A program made the position numbers and the translations under genes. Source: Stenotrophomonas sp. ZAC14D1_NAIMI4_1 (GTDB lineage Bacteria; Pseudomonadota; Gammaproteobacteria; Xanthomonadales; Xanthomonadaceae). Taken from it: a stretch of DNA of 64,000 nucleotides. Below the pieces are notes generated by a model. That model saw only the letters and a program-made list of their open reading frames with translations, had not been told where the DNA came from and made no database searches. Below are positions 7,532 to 16,229 of the stretch, in pieces (the stretch's first letter is position 1; each line of letters starts with the position of its first letter). The stretch spans positions 4,368,125-4,432,124 of the forward strand of contig NZ_CP026001.1 in the NCBI RefSeq assembly GCF_003086775.1, read 5' to 3'.

Positions 7532-8365
7532 TTACTGCAGTACGAACCGCTCGATCGCCCGCGCCACGCCATCTTCGGAATTGGTGGTGGTTTCAAAACG
7601 CGCCACCGCCTTCACTGCATCGATGGCATTGCCCATCGCCACGCTGGTGCCGGCAAACTGCAGCATGGTCAGGTCGTTTTCCTGGTCGCCGATGGCCATG
7701 ACGTTGGCGCGGTCGATGCCCAGGTGCTCGGCCAGCTTCTGCAGGCTGGGCCCCTTGCCGGCGCGGTGGTCGTACACTTCCAGGAAGAACGGTGCGCTCT
7801 TCAGCACGGCAAAGCGCTCGGTCAGTTCGGCCGGCAGGTGTGCGATGGCCGCGTCCAGCACGTCGGGCTCGTCGATCATCATCAGCTTGATGAAGGACAT
7901 CGACGGATCCATGTCGTCCACGCGGCGGTACGACAGCGGCACGTGCGAGAGGTGCGAGTCGATGACGGTGTAGCGGCTGATGTCCTGGTTGGGCGTGTAC
8001 AGGCGCTGGCCGTCGAGGGCCTGGAAGTGCACGCCGATATCGCGCGCGACCTGTTCGCAGTAACGGAAATCCTCGAAGCTGAGCGGGAATTCGGCCACGT
8101 TCTCGCCGGTGCCCAGGCGCCGCACCAGGCCGCCATTGCAGGCGATGCAGTAGTCGTCGTCACCGTTGATGCCCAGTTCCTGCAGGAACGGCGCCAGGCC
8201 GGACACGGGGCGGCCGCTGGTCAGCACGACATGCACGCCCAGCGCGCGCGCCTGGGCGATGGCCGCCTTGGCCCGCTCGGTGAGCTTGTGGGCGGGGTCC
8301 AGCAGGGTGCCATCCATATCGATGGCGACCAGTGCGATGGTCGATTGCCTGCGGCCCATGTCCAT
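7532..8365 (-). CDS. Cof-type HAD-IIB phosphatase (YidA-like)
   Basis: The product, about 277 residues, has all HAD motifs in order: motif I DMDGTLLD near the N terminus (nucleophile Asp and general acid Asp), motif II in LTSGRPV, the conserved Lys in GKGPSLQKLAEHLGI, and motif IV GDQENDLTML. The C2-type cap lies between motifs II and III, as in the Cof/YidA group that hydrolyses sugar phosphates and similar small phosphates in the cytoplasm. Starts at 8383, 8365 and 8359 are all ATG; 8365 is chosen because only it has purine-rich sequence at fair spacing. No neighbour tells the physiological substrate. Confidence 0.85.
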   Translation of the reverse strand: MDMGRRQSTIALVAIDMDGTLLDPAHKLTERAKAAIAQARALGVHVVLTSGRPVSGLAPFLQELGINGDDDYCIACNGGLVRRLGTGENVAEFPLSFEDFRYCEQVARDIGVHFQALDGQRLYTPNQDISRYTVIDSHLSHVPLSYRRVDDMDPSMSFIKLMMIDEPDVLDAAIAHLPAELTERFAVLKSAPFFLEVYDHRAGKGPSLQKLAEHLGIDRANVMAIGDQENDLTMLQFAGTSVAMGNAIDAVKAVARFETTTNSEDGVARAIERFVLQ

Positions 8366-8534
8366 CAACGTCCAACCTTGCATGTGGGGACCGCTATTTT
8401 AAGGCAGTCGCCCACCTGCCCGCCTCATGCGCGGTTCATACCGCCGGGCGTGGCTGCAGGGATACTCAGCAGGCCTGTGCGCCCCCCACCGCAGGACGGC
8501 CCCCATGACCGCCCTACCCTGGAGATCCAGACGC

Positions 8535-9197
8535 ATGACCTACCGCGCCCCCGAGGCTACCGACACCGCACCGCTGGCCGAGCAGATCGAAGACCTGATC
8601 CACGGCCTGCCCGGCGAGCAGATCCGCGTGGGCACGCTGCTGCAGGCGCTGGGCGACGAGGGGCTGATGCTGATCGTGATCCTGCTCTCGGCGATCTTCC
8701 TGATTCCGGTGTCGATTCCCGGGCTGAGCACGGTGTTCGGTGCGTCCATCCTGCTGATCGGCCTGAGCCGCGTGCGCGACCGCCCGCTGTGGGTACCGCG
8801 CCGCCTGGCCGAGCGTGAGGTGGCCACCGAAAAGCTGAAGGCCAGCCTGGGCCGCGCCCTGAAGTGGGTACACCGCATGGAGCGGCTGTCGCAGCCGATG
8901 CGGCTGGCGGTGATGGTGCGTTCGAAGAAGATGATGCGGCTGAACAACCTGGCGCTGGTATTTGCCACGCTGCTGCTGATGGCACCGGCCGGGCCGATTC
9001 CCTTCAGCAATACTTTGCCTGCGCTGGCGCTGATGTCGTTCGCGATCGGGTTCATCCAGCGCGATGGCGCGGCGGTGGCGGCCGGTTATGCGTTCGTAGT
9101 GGCCACGGTGGTGTACTTCGGCGTGCTGCTGGGTGGCGTGGGGTTTGCAGCGGAATCGGTGTTCAGTGGGCTGCGTGGTGGTACGTCGTCCGTGTAG
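8535..9197 (+). CDS. ExoD family membrane protein
   Basis: The 220-residue protein matches the ExoD exopolysaccharide-synthesis family in layout. An N-terminal soluble helix (LAEQIEDLIHGLPGEQIRVGTLLQALGDEG) is followed by hydrophobic segments: about residues 44-75, two around residues 138-178, and a last one near 190-205. The positive loop VRSKKMMRLNN fits a cytoplasmic position. In Sinorhizobium, ExoD affects exopolysaccharide, but its biochemical role is unknown. The ATG at 8535 is preceded by GGAGATCC. Its stop TAG is part of a GTAG repeat. Confidence 0.75.
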   Translation: MTYRAPEATDTAPLAEQIEDLIHGLPGEQIRVGTLLQALGDEGLMLIVILLSAIFLIPVSIPGLSTVFGASILLIGLSRVRDRPLWVPRRLAEREVATEKLKASLGRALKWVHRMERLSQPMRLAVMVRSKKMMRLNNLALVFATLLLMAPAGPIPFSNTLPALALMSFAIGFIQRDGAAVAAGYAFVVATVVYFGVLLGGVGFAAESVFSGLRGGTSSV

Positions 9198-9256
9198 AGC
9201 CGAGCCCATGCTCGGCTGGTTCTACCAACAGCAGCCGAGCATGGGCTCGGCTCTAC
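9194..9256. repeat. SMAG dimer after exoD-like gene
   Basis: GTAGAGCCGAGCCCATGCTCGGCT is followed by an inverted copy ending in GGCTCGGCTCTAC. This is a head-to-head pair of GTAG palindromes about 63 bp long. The first unit begins one base before the stop codon of the preceding gene. The same GAGCCGAGC stem type appears at 25795. Confidence 0.85.
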
Positions 9257-9260
9257 ACAT

Positions 9261-9668
9261 TCAGGCCCTGCACACCGGCGGGCGGGCGCCCATCCATTGC
9301 GAGGCACCGGGCCGCAGCACGATGGTTTCCCCGGCCTGCCCCTGCAGGTAGCGCACACGCATCCGCGTGCGCTCGCGCGTGATCGAAAACAGCGCGGGCG
9401 CGCTCGCATCCTCGGCGGCTACCGTGATGCCGCGCTCCTCGCGCAGCACCAGCACCTGCGGTGGCAGCCCCTCGCCCTCGAACGGCTGCCAGAGCACGGC
9501 CGTACCGCCGCCGTAGGTGATGAAGGACAACTCCGCGCCCAGCAGGTCACCCGATTGCGGATGCACGCAGACGTTGGAATAGCTGCCCTGCCAACCCGAT
9601 GCGGACACCGGGTTGGCAGCGGCAAGGCCCGTGCACAGCAGCGTGGCCCATATCAGTGCCCTGGACAT
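9261..9668 (-). CDS. secreted hypothetical protein
   Basis: The product is 135 residues. The ATG at 9668 has GAGGAG eight bases upstream, which decides the start over a GTG at 9677. The signal peptide runs MSRALIWATLLCTGLAAANPVSA. The mature part is beta-rich and includes two cysteines (NVCVHPQSG and the terminal PPVCRA) that may pair. No known domain is recognised. The gene ends four bases from the SMAG dimer. A small periplasmic or surface protein is likely. Confidence 0.6.
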   Translation of the reverse strand: MSRALIWATLLCTGLAAANPVSASGWQGSYSNVCVHPQSGDLLGAELSFITYGGGTAVLWQPFEGEGLPPQVLVLREERGITVAAEDASAPALFSITRERTRMRVRYLQGQAGETIVLRPGASQWMGARPPVCRA

Positions 9669-9715
9669 CCCTGTCACTCCTCAGCCTATGGCGTGGTGTT
9701 GGTGATGGGCGGACT

Positions 9716-11026
9716 CTACTTCGCCGAGACCCGCCACACCACATCGCCGACGTCGTCGGCCACCAGCAGTGCGCCGTCGGCGTCCATCGCCATGCCCACC
9801 GGCGCGCCCATCAGGGTCTTTTCATCCTTGGAGGTGAAGCCGCTGACCACGGCTTCCGGGCGGCCGGTCGGCTTGCCGTCCTTGAAGGCCACGTAGACCA
9901 CTTCGTAGCCGCTGAGCGGCGAACGGTCCCAGCTGCCGTGTTCGCCGATGAAGGCACCACCGTGGTACTTCGCCGGCAGCGACTGGCCGGTGTAGAACAG
10001 CAGGCCCAGCGGCGCCACGTGCGAGCCGATGGCGTAGTCGGGCACGATCGCCTTGGCCACCAGGTCCGGCCGCTGCGGCTGCACGCGCTCGTCCACGTGC
10101 TGGCCGTAGTAGCTGTAGGGCCAGCCATAGAAGCCGTCTTCCTTCACCGAGGTCAGGTAGTCGGGCACCAGGTCGGCACCGATCTCATCGCGCTCGTTGG
10201 CCACGGCCCACAGCTTGCCGGTGCTCGGCTCCCAGTCCAGGCCGGTGGGGTTGCGGATGCCCGAGGCGAAGATGCGGCTGCCACGCGTGGCCACGTCCAC
10301 TTCCAGCACGACCGCGCGGCGGTATTCGACGGCCAGGCCGTTTTCGGTGATGTTGCTGTTGGAACCCACGCCCACGTACAGCTTGCTGCCATCGGGGCTG
10401 GCCAGCAGTTCCTTGGTCCAGTGGTGGTTGATGGTGCTGGGCAGGTCGGTGAACTCGCGGCCCTTGTCGGACATGCGGGTTTCGCCGGGCACGTAGTGGT
10501 ACTGCATGATGTTGCCGGTGTTGGCCACGTACAGCGTGTCACCGATGAGCTGGATGCCGAACGGCGAATGCAGGCCTTCGATGTAGACGTGCTGGGTCCA
10601 GGCATCGGTACCCGGCGTGCGGCGCAGCAGGGTGACCCGGTTGCCGCCCTTGCCGGCCTTGCCCGAGCGCGCCTTCACCTTGCCGGCGATCCACTGCTTG
10701 GGCGTGGTGACCGGCTCTTCGCCGGGGCCATTGCCTTCCACCACCAGCACGTCGCCGTTGGGCAGAGTGAGCAGGCGGCGCGGGTGCTGCAGGTTGGCGG
10801 CGATGCGTTCGATCTTCAGGCCGTCGGCCACGGTGGGCGACTGGCCGTCGGCCCAGCCCACGCCCTTGGGCACCTGCATGGGCGGCATGAGGAAGTTGGC
10901 CGGCTTGGGCAGCGGCGGCTGCGCGCCGGACTGGTCGGCCGGGTGGTACTCGGCCTTGCCGGCGCAGGCGGCCAGCATCACCGCCAGGGAAAGGATGCCC
11001 AGCGTGGGCAGGATGCGATCAGCCAT
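9716..11026 (-). CDS. sorbosone/glucose dehydrogenase-type lipoprotein (PQQ-like beta-propeller)
   Basis: The 436-residue protein begins with a lipoprotein signal (LSLAVMLAACAGK, lipobox LAAC), so it is membrane-anchored. The body is the GSDH six-bladed beta-propeller: LTLPNGDVLVVEGNG, 'LHSPFGIQLIGDTLYVANTG', and 'FASGIRNPTGLDWEPSTGKLWAVANERDEIG' with the Arg-Asn-Pro and Asn-Glu-Arg-Asp signatures of sorbosone dehydrogenases. Family members oxidise sugars or sugar aldehydes using PQQ. It overlaps the upstream DUF2231 membrane gene by 8 bases, so the two are co-transcribed; the membrane partner might receive electrons, but it lacks obvious haem ligands. Confidence 0.8.
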   Translation of the reverse strand: MADRILPTLGILSLAVMLAACAGKAEYHPADQSGAQPPLPKPANFLMPPMQVPKGVGWADGQSPTVADGLKIERIAANLQHPRRLLTLPNGDVLVVEGNGPGEEPVTTPKQWIAGKVKARSGKAGKGGNRVTLLRRTPGTDAWTQHVYIEGLHSPFGIQLIGDTLYVANTGNIMQYHYVPGETRMSDKGREFTDLPSTINHHWTKELLASPDGSKLYVGVGSNSNITENGLAVEYRRAVVLEVDVATRGSRIFASGIRNPTGLDWEPSTGKLWAVANERDEIGADLVPDYLTSVKEDGFYGWPYSYYGQHVDERVQPQRPDLVAKAIVPDYAIGSHVAPLGLLFYTGQSLPAKYHGGAFIGEHGSWDRSPLSGYEVVYVAFKDGKPTGRPEAVVSGFTSKDEKTLMGAPVGMAMDADGALLVADDVGDVVWRVSAK

Positions 11027-11459
11027 GACGACCTCCGTGCAGCACCGGCAGCTGCAGCGACAGCAGGATGAAACCGATGGCGATCAGGCCCACGGTCAGG
11101 GCGGAGAGGATGGTGCCCGGCACGGCCACCGCGTAGGCGTCGCGGCTGTGCACGAAGGCATTCCAGATGGCCAGCACGATGGCCACCAGGTTGAGCAGGA
11201 AATCCACGCGGTCCACGCCGGTGGCGGTGCCGTTGCGGCGCCATACCGCAAACAGGTTGATCAGCCGCGGAATGATGGCGATGAGCAGGCCGAAGGTGAT
11301 CAGCCAGGCCGCGGCCTTGCCCCACATCACCTCGGCGGTGTTGAGGTAGAGGATGTCGAAGATGAGGGCGCCGACGAAGAAGCCGAACGGTATCGGGTTC
11401 AACAGGCTGAAAAGCGTGGTGCCCGGGCCGCGATGGGCCTGGGCGACGGGGTTGACCAT
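11019..11459 (-). CDS. DUF2231-type four-helix membrane protein
   Basis: The 146-residue product has four hydrophobic segments: about residues 17-40 (NPIPFGFFVGALIFDILYL), 50-70, 85-103 and 115-138. That layout fits the DUF2231 family of inner-membrane proteins. The ATG at 11459 gives a short polar N terminus; longer frames would run into repeats. It overlaps the dehydrogenase gene, suggesting an operon in which this gene comes first. Function of the family is not established. Confidence 0.7.
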   Translation of the reverse strand: MVNPVAQAHRGPGTTLFSLLNPIPFGFFVGALIFDILYLNTAEVMWGKAAAWLITFGLLIAIIPRLINLFAVWRRNGTATGVDRVDFLLNLVAIVLAIWNAFVHSRDAYAVAVPGTILSALTVGLIAIGFILLSLQLPVLHGGRHG

Positions 11460-11575
11460 GGTCGTGCTCCGAAGGGGAAAGGTTGCACGGCCGTAGTAGC
11501 ACAGCCGGCCGGGAGGTCGCGCGATGATGGCCGGTCGCCCCCGCCCCTGCTTGGATGGATGTGCTACGAGGGATG

Positions 11576-11630
11576 TGCCGACCAACGGTCGGCACCCACC
11601 AGGGCAGTAGATCCACGCCATGGGGGGTGG
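11576..11630. repeat. palindromic repeat pair
   Basis: TGCCGACCAACGGTCGGCA (11576-11594) is followed by CCCACCAGGGCA and a GTAGATCCACGCCATG unit from 11607. The first palindrome is the same one found in tandem at 14766-14935 and at 12086-12141. Confidence 0.7.
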
Positions 11631-11646
11631 AGATCGGCGCTGCCTC

Positions 11647-12006
11647 TCAGGGAACGTAGACCAGATGCAGGCTGTAGGCGAAGCCGGTTTCGGTTTCGGT
11701 GATGGACACATCCATCACCAGGTCACTTCGCCCTTCTGCGGCCGTGTGCAGGTCGACCAGGACCCTCCAGCGCTCGCCATCCCACTGGCTGACCGAGGTT
11801 TCCCAGGTGGCCTCGGGAAGTGGCACGAGGGTTTCCCCGTAGTCCTGGATGATGTCGGTGATGGTCTCCCACGTATCGGCCGTGCGCAGGCGAACGTCCG
11901 CTGCGTCGGGCGCGCGGCCTGAGGCGATCTCGTTGACCATCCAGGTCAGGGTGGGGCGGAACGCCTCGTCCACGGCGGCTTCGATGTCCGGGTCTTTCCT
12001 GACCAT
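11647..12006 (-). CDS. hypothetical cytoplasmic protein
   Basis: The product is 119 residues from the ATG at 12006 (MVRKDPDIEAAVDEAF); upstream in-frame sequence is repeat DNA and is excluded. It is acidic and has no signal peptide. The first half is helical (VDEAFRPTLTWMVNEIASG, then a helix ending ITDIIQDYGETLV). The second half is beta-rich with several Trp (TWETSVSQWDGERWRVLVDL). It may be a small immunity-like or house-keeping protein, but I do not recognise a family. It is flanked by repeats on both sides. Confidence 0.6.
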   Translation of the reverse strand: MVRKDPDIEAAVDEAFRPTLTWMVNEIASGRAPDAADVRLRTADTWETITDIIQDYGETLVPLPEATWETSVSQWDGERWRVLVDLHTAAEGRSDLVMDVSITETETGFAYSLHLVYVP

Positions 12007-12085
12007 GTGTCTTCCTGGGAAAGCGGGCGGCGATCCGCGGTTCAAACATGATGGCATGGGTGGGATGGCCGCGCCCGGAGGGATG

Positions 12086-12193
12086 TGCCGACCAACGGTC
12101 GGCACCCACCAGGGCAAATGAGGCCGACCAACGGTCGGCACCCACCAGAGCGTCGGCACCCACCAGAGCGGTAGATCCACGCCATGCGTGGAT
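12086..12193. repeat. mixed palindromic repeat cluster
   Basis: Two copies of the GCCGACCAACGGTCGGC palindrome (12086-12104 and 12123-12141), a half copy (CGTCGGCACCCACCAGAGCG near 12151), and one GTAGATCCACGCCATGCGTGGAT unit (12171-12193). The half copy suggests array contraction or slippage. Confidence 0.7.
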
Positions 12194-12376
12194 GAGCGCC
12201 GGCACGAGGGTCGTTATTCCCGGCCGGAATAAGTGTTTGTGACGCGCTTTGCACAACCGCATCTCCGCCCGCACGAGAGGTAGGGGGTTCTTCGTTGTGT
12301 CGCGTTTGGCTCATTGCGATGGGGCAGTTCCGCCCCGCCGTTCTGCCATGCCGATTCACAACAGAAGGACTCGTGT

Positions 12377-14143
12377 ATGAAGCGAAACACGCTCCGCACC
12401 GTGCCACCGCGTTCCGCGCGGCTGGCCCTGGCCACTGCGCTGGTACTGGGCAGCCTGGCTGCCAGCGCCCAGGCGCAGCAGGCCGATCCCCTGGCCAACC
12501 TGCAGTGGCACCTGCTCAACACCGGGCAGGCGGTACCGGCCGACACCCTGCCGGTGGCAGGCAACGATCTCAACGTCGATGGCCTGTACCGCAATGGCAT
12601 CCGCGGCCAGGGCGTGGTGATCGGCATCGTCGATGATGGCCTGCAGATCGCCCACCCCGATCTGGCCGCCAACGTGGCGACGGTGCCCGGCAAGAACTTC
12701 GCCAACGGTTCCACCAACCCCTCCCCCTCCAACCCCGATGCCGACCACCACGGCACCATGGTCGGCGGCATCGCCGGCGCAGTGGGTGCCAACGGCGTGG
12801 GCGTGCGCGGCGTGGCCCCGGCGGCCACGCTGAAGGGCTTCAACGTGCTGGCCTCCAACGCGCAGGGCAACCAGCTGAGCAACATCGAGTACTCGTGGTG
12901 GGATGGCGCCGAATCGGCCGACGTGCAGGTGTTCAACAACAGCTGGGGCGCCGGGCCGGGCAACCCGAACCTGCCACTGGCCTTCAGCCAGAACGATGTG
13001 GCGTCCTATGAGCAGGCGCTGTCGGGCACGCGTGGCGGCCGCGGTGGCATCTACGTGAAGTCGGCTGGCAATAACTTCAACAACGCCTCGGTCAGCCAGA
13101 CGCAGGATGTCTGCACCACCGATACCAAGAACCGCAACACCGGCTGCGTGCCGGCCGGCCGCGACCCGCGCAACAACCTGTTCAACGTGATCACCGTGGG
13201 TGCGGTGCGCGCCGATGGCGTGCGCTCGTCATACTCGTCCACCGGTTCGGCACTGTGGGTGTCGGCCTTCGGTGGCGAATACGGGTTGCAGGCGCAGTAC
13301 GCACCAGGCCTGGTGGCGCGCGCCTACGACCCGGCCATCATCACCACCGACGTTGGCGGCTGCGCGGTGGGCAGCAACAAAAACAGCGCGCGCGAGAACA
13401 GCCTGGACAGCAACCTGTCGGCCATCGACAGCACCTGCAACTACACGGCCAAGATGAACGGCACGTCCGCCTCGGCGCCGATGGTGTCCGGCGTGGCCGC
13501 GCTGGTGCTGGAAGCCAACCCGCGCCTGAGCTACCGCGACGTGAAGTACATCCTGGCCACCACCGCCACCCGCACCCATCCCAACCAGCCGGCGGTGACG
13601 CTGGCCGATGGGCGCACGCTGGTGCCGGGCTGGACGGTGAACGCCGCTGGCCGCGCCTTCAGCAACTGGTATGGCTTCGGCGTGGTGAATGCCGCACGCG
13701 CGGTGCAGGTGGCCGATACGTTCCAGTCGCTCGGGCCGCTGCTGGACACCGGCTGGCGCACCACCACCCGCAGCGTGGCGATCGGCAGCACGTCGGCCAC
13801 GGCCGGCCGGCTGACCTTCCAGGTGGCCAATGGGGCGCGCAACGTCGAAAGCGTGCAGCTCGGCTTCCGGGTCAACCACAGCAACACGCGGCAACTGCAG
13901 TTCGTGCTGGTGTCGCCCAGCGGCACGCGCAGCGTGGTGCAACCGGCGTTCACCGCCATCGGTTCCGGCACGGGCGGCGTGCAGCGCAACTTCACCAACT
14001 GGGATCTGCTGTCCAGCAACGCGTTCCTGGATGAAAGCGCCACGGGCATGTGGACGCTGGAAGTGACCGACATGGGGCAAGCCGCCGGCGCTGCATCGCG
14101 CGGCAGCCTCGAATTCTTCAAGATCCGCGTTCTGGGGCACTGA
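12377..14143 (+). CDS. secreted S8 (kexin-like) serine protease with P domain
   Basis: The 588-residue protein has a signal peptide ending near AQA-QQ (residue 34). The subtilisin domain follows at once (residues about 38-465) with the triad in order: Asp86 (IVDDGLQ), His125 (HHGTMVGG), Ser364 (NGTSASAPM), plus oxyanion Asn232 (SAGNN). The DPLANLQWHLLN opening and VDDGL motif are typical of the kexin/proprotein-convertase branch. Residues about 470-588 form a P domain (VESVQLGFRVNHSN..., MWTLEVTDMGQ). No room exists for a propeptide between signal and catalytic domain, which is unusual. Its stop overlaps the next gene (TGATG), so the two are translationally coupled. Confidence 0.88.
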   Translation: MKRNTLRTVPPRSARLALATALVLGSLAASAQAQQADPLANLQWHLLNTGQAVPADTLPVAGNDLNVDGLYRNGIRGQGVVIGIVDDGLQIAHPDLAANVATVPGKNFANGSTNPSPSNPDADHHGTMVGGIAGAVGANGVGVRGVAPAATLKGFNVLASNAQGNQLSNIEYSWWDGAESADVQVFNNSWGAGPGNPNLPLAFSQNDVASYEQALSGTRGGRGGIYVKSAGNNFNNASVSQTQDVCTTDTKNRNTGCVPAGRDPRNNLFNVITVGAVRADGVRSSYSSTGSALWVSAFGGEYGLQAQYAPGLVARAYDPAIITTDVGGCAVGSNKNSARENSLDSNLSAIDSTCNYTAKMNGTSASAPMVSGVAALVLEANPRLSYRDVKYILATTATRTHPNQPAVTLADGRTLVPGWTVNAAGRAFSNWYGFGVVNAARAVQVADTFQSLGPLLDTGWRTTTRSVAIGSTSATAGRLTFQVANGARNVESVQLGFRVNHSNTRQLQFVLVSPSGTRSVVQPAFTAIGSGTGGVQRNFTNWDLLSSNAFLDESATGMWTLEVTDMGQAAGAASRGSLEFFKIRVLGH

Positions 14144-14706
14144 TGATGAAGACAACCATTCTGTTGAGCACCCTCGCCTTCGCGGCGATGACCGGCCCGG
14201 CCTGGGCACAGAGCACGGGCGCCACGCCGGCGGCGCGCACGCTGTCCACCGTGGATGTGCAGGCGCTGAAGGCGGAGGCGACCGGCCGCGCGTTCGATGT
14301 GGGCGGCAACCGCTTCCAGCTGGCGCCCACGGTGGCCGTGCAGCAGGCGGCCAGCGGCCAGTTCCAGATCACTCCATCGGCGGCGGCGACCAGCGGCTCG
14401 CGCAGCAAGCGTTCGCTGGGTGCTGCTGATGCGGGCACCCGCAAGTTTGCGGCTGCGGTGTCCAGTGATGGCGCGCCGGTGGTGGCGACATCGCGGGTCA
14501 AGGTGTTCTTCACCGATGCGGCAGCGGCACAGAAGGCGGCAGCGGCCACCGGCGGCACGGTGGTGAAGGTGTCGAAGGCTTCGGGGCGGGCGATTGTGGA
14601 ATACCCGTCGGTGAACGCGGCGCTGGATGCCACGACCAAGCTGCTGTCGACCGCGGGTATCCGCGCGGCCGAGGCGGACCTGGTGCAGTGGGAAGAGAAG
14701 AAGTGA
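14143..14706 (+). CDS. small exported protein coupled to the protease (possible chaperone)
   Basis: The 187-residue product starts at an ATG sharing one base with the protease stop. It has a signal peptide (LSTLAFAAMTGPAWA) and an Ala/Ser-rich middle. The C-terminal domain, about residues 115-187, has a beta-alpha-beta-beta-alpha-beta look (SRVKVFFTDAAAAQKAAAATG, GTVVKVSKASGRAIVEYP, then a helix and EEKK tail). This resembles the small ferredoxin-like fold of I9-type subtilisin propeptides. Because the protease lacks a propeptide, this gene may supply an intermolecular chaperone or inhibitor, as ORF2 does for the Aeromonas protease ASP. That role is inference. Confidence 0.65.
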   Translation: MMKTTILLSTLAFAAMTGPAWAQSTGATPAARTLSTVDVQALKAEATGRAFDVGGNRFQLAPTVAVQQAASGQFQITPSAAATSGSRSKRSLGAADAGTRKFAAAVSSDGAPVVATSRVKVFFTDAAAAQKAAAATGGTVVKVSKASGRAIVEYPSVNAALDATTKLLSTAGIRAAEADLVQWEEKK

Positions 14707-14725
14707 TCTAGGGCGTTGTGTGGTG

Positions 14726-14764
14726 CCCCGGCCGGTGTGCCTCTCCCGACCGGCCGGGGTTTTT
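14726..14764 (+). terminator. intrinsic terminator of the protease operon
   Basis: A perfect 11-bp GC-rich stem, CCCCGGCCGGT (14726-14736) with ACCGGCCGGGG (14749-14759), has a 12-base loop and is followed directly by TTTTT. It lies 20 bases after the stop of the protease partner gene. Confidence 0.9.
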
Positions 14765-14765
14765 G

Positions 14766-14935
14766 TGCCGACCAACGGTCGGCACCCACCAGAACCACAT
14801 GCCGACCAACGGTCGGCACCCACCAGAAACACATGCCGACCAACGGTCGGCACCCACCGGAAACACATGCCGACCAACGGTCGGCACCTACCGGAACTAC
14901 ATGCCGACCAACGGTCGGCACCTACCAGAACTACA
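14766..14935. repeat. five-unit 34-bp tandem array of palindromes
   Basis: TGCCGACCAACGGTCGGCA followed by a 15-base spacer (CCCACCAGAACCACA and variants) repeats at 14766, 14800, 14834, 14868 and 14902, an exact 34-bp step. The array sits between the protease terminator and the end of the convergent aminotransferase gene. A degenerate sixth start forms that gene's last codons. Confidence 0.9.
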
Positions 14936-16229
14936 TGCCGGCCAGCGCTTCCACCAACGCATCCATCTGCTGCGGCCGGGTGAACACTGAAGGCGTGACC
15001 CGCACGCAGGCGCCGGATTCCAGGCCATCACGATGCGTGGTGAACACCCGGTGCTCATCCAGCAGGCGCTTCTGCAGCGCCATGTTGTCGGCCACGCTGG
15101 TGCGCCCGCGCAGGCGGAAGCTGGCCAGCGCGCTGGCCAGTGCCGGGTCAGGCGAGGACAGCACTTCCAGATGCGCCATCTGCCGGGCGGGCACCGTCCA
15201 GCGCTCGCGCAGGTAGCGCAGGCGCGCCTGCTTGTTGGCCGCACCGATGCGCTGGTGCAGGGCAATGGCTTCGGGCAGCGCCAGGTACGCCGCAAAGTTC
15301 ACCGTGCCGGTGTGCACGCGGCTGCCGACGCGGCCATCGTCCGCCTCGCCCATGTACGGATCGAGGTCGGCCACGCGGCCCTTGCGGACATACATCGCAC
15401 CCACGCCCACCGGTGCGCCGATCCACTTGTGCAGGTTGATGCCCACGAAATCGGCCTTCAGGTCCGGCACGGCGTAGGCGATCTGGCCGAAACCATGGGC
15501 GGCATCCACGATCACATCGATACCGCGCGCACGCGCACGTTCGGCGATCTCGGCCACCGGCAGCACCAGGCCATGGCGGTGGCTGACCTGTGTCAGCAGC
15601 ACCAGCTTCAGCTTGGGCAGCCGCGCGAAGGCGGCATCGTAGGCCTGCAGGATCTGCGCGTGGTCGGGCACGGCCGGCAGGGCGATGCGCTCCACCTGCA
15701 CGCCACGGCGCTGCTGCAGCCAGCGCATGGCGCCGATCATGCTGTCGTAGTCCACGTCGGCGTACAGCACCTGGTCGCCGGGCGCGAGGCGGTTGTAGCC
15801 GCCGATCAGGGCCAGCATCGCCTCGGTGGCGCCACGGGTCAGCGCGATCTCATCGGCCCCCACGCCCAGCATGTCGGCCACCTGGCGGTGCACGGCCATG
15901 TACTCGGCGGGGAAGGTGTGCCGCCCGTACCAGGCATTGCCACGGTTCACCTCGGCGGTGTGCCGCTGGTAGCTGGCCAGGGTCTCGCGCCCCATCGCGC
16001 CCCAGTAGCCGTTTTCCAGGTGGTTCACTTCATCGGTGATGTCGAAGTGGCTCGCCACGGCGGCCCAGTAGCCTTCATCGCGGGCCAGCACGTCCGGCGC
16101 CACGGTCGTTGCGGGAATCTGCATGGGCGCAGCGTAACGCGCGGCGGCCATGGCAGGCAGTGAAGACAGCGCTGCGGCGGCCGGCAGCAGCGTGCCGGCG
16201 CGCAGCAGGTTACGGCGGCGGCTGTCCAT
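14931..16229 (-). CDS. Tat-exported class V PLP-dependent aminotransferase/epimerase-like enzyme
   Basis: The 432-residue protein begins with a twin-arginine-type signal (SRRRNLLRAGTLLPAAAALSSLPAMAAA). The rest is a fold type I, class V enzyme like isopenicillin-N epimerase: LTRGATEAMLALIGG (phosphate-binding region), VDAAHGFGQI (Asp that contacts the pyridine nitrogen) and NLHKWIGAPVG (the PLP lysine). Tat export fits a cofactor-loaded protein folded before export. It starts one base inside the stop of the upstream TonB receptor (TGATG), so receptor and enzyme are probably translated together. Amino-acid substrate unknown. The stop codon and last residues fall in repeat-derived sequence. Confidence 0.8.
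   Translation of the reverse strand: MDSRRRNLLRAGTLLPAAAALSSLPAMAAARYAAPMQIPATTVAPDVLARDEGYWAAVASHFDITDEVNHLENGYWGAMGRETLASYQRHTAEVNRGNAWYGRHTFPAEYMAVHRQVADMLGVGADEIALTRGATEAMLALIGGYNRLAPGDQVLYADVDYDSMIGAMRWLQQRRGVQVERIALPAVPDHAQILQAYDAAFARLPKLKLVLLTQVSHRHGLVLPVAEIAERARARGIDVIVDAAHGFGQIAYAVPDLKADFVGINLHKWIGAPVGVGAMYVRKGRVADLDPYMGEADDGRVGSRVHTGTVNFAAYLALPEAIALHQRIGAANKQARLRYLRERWTVPARQMAHLEVLSSPDPALASALASFRLRGRTSVADNMALQKRLLDEHRVFTTHRDGLESGACVRVTPSVFTRPQQMDALVEALAGM

Noticed and set aside
9599..11071. 490-codon plus-strand frame, His/Gly-rich
   Set aside because: Antisense shadow of the sorbosone-dehydrogenase-like gene.
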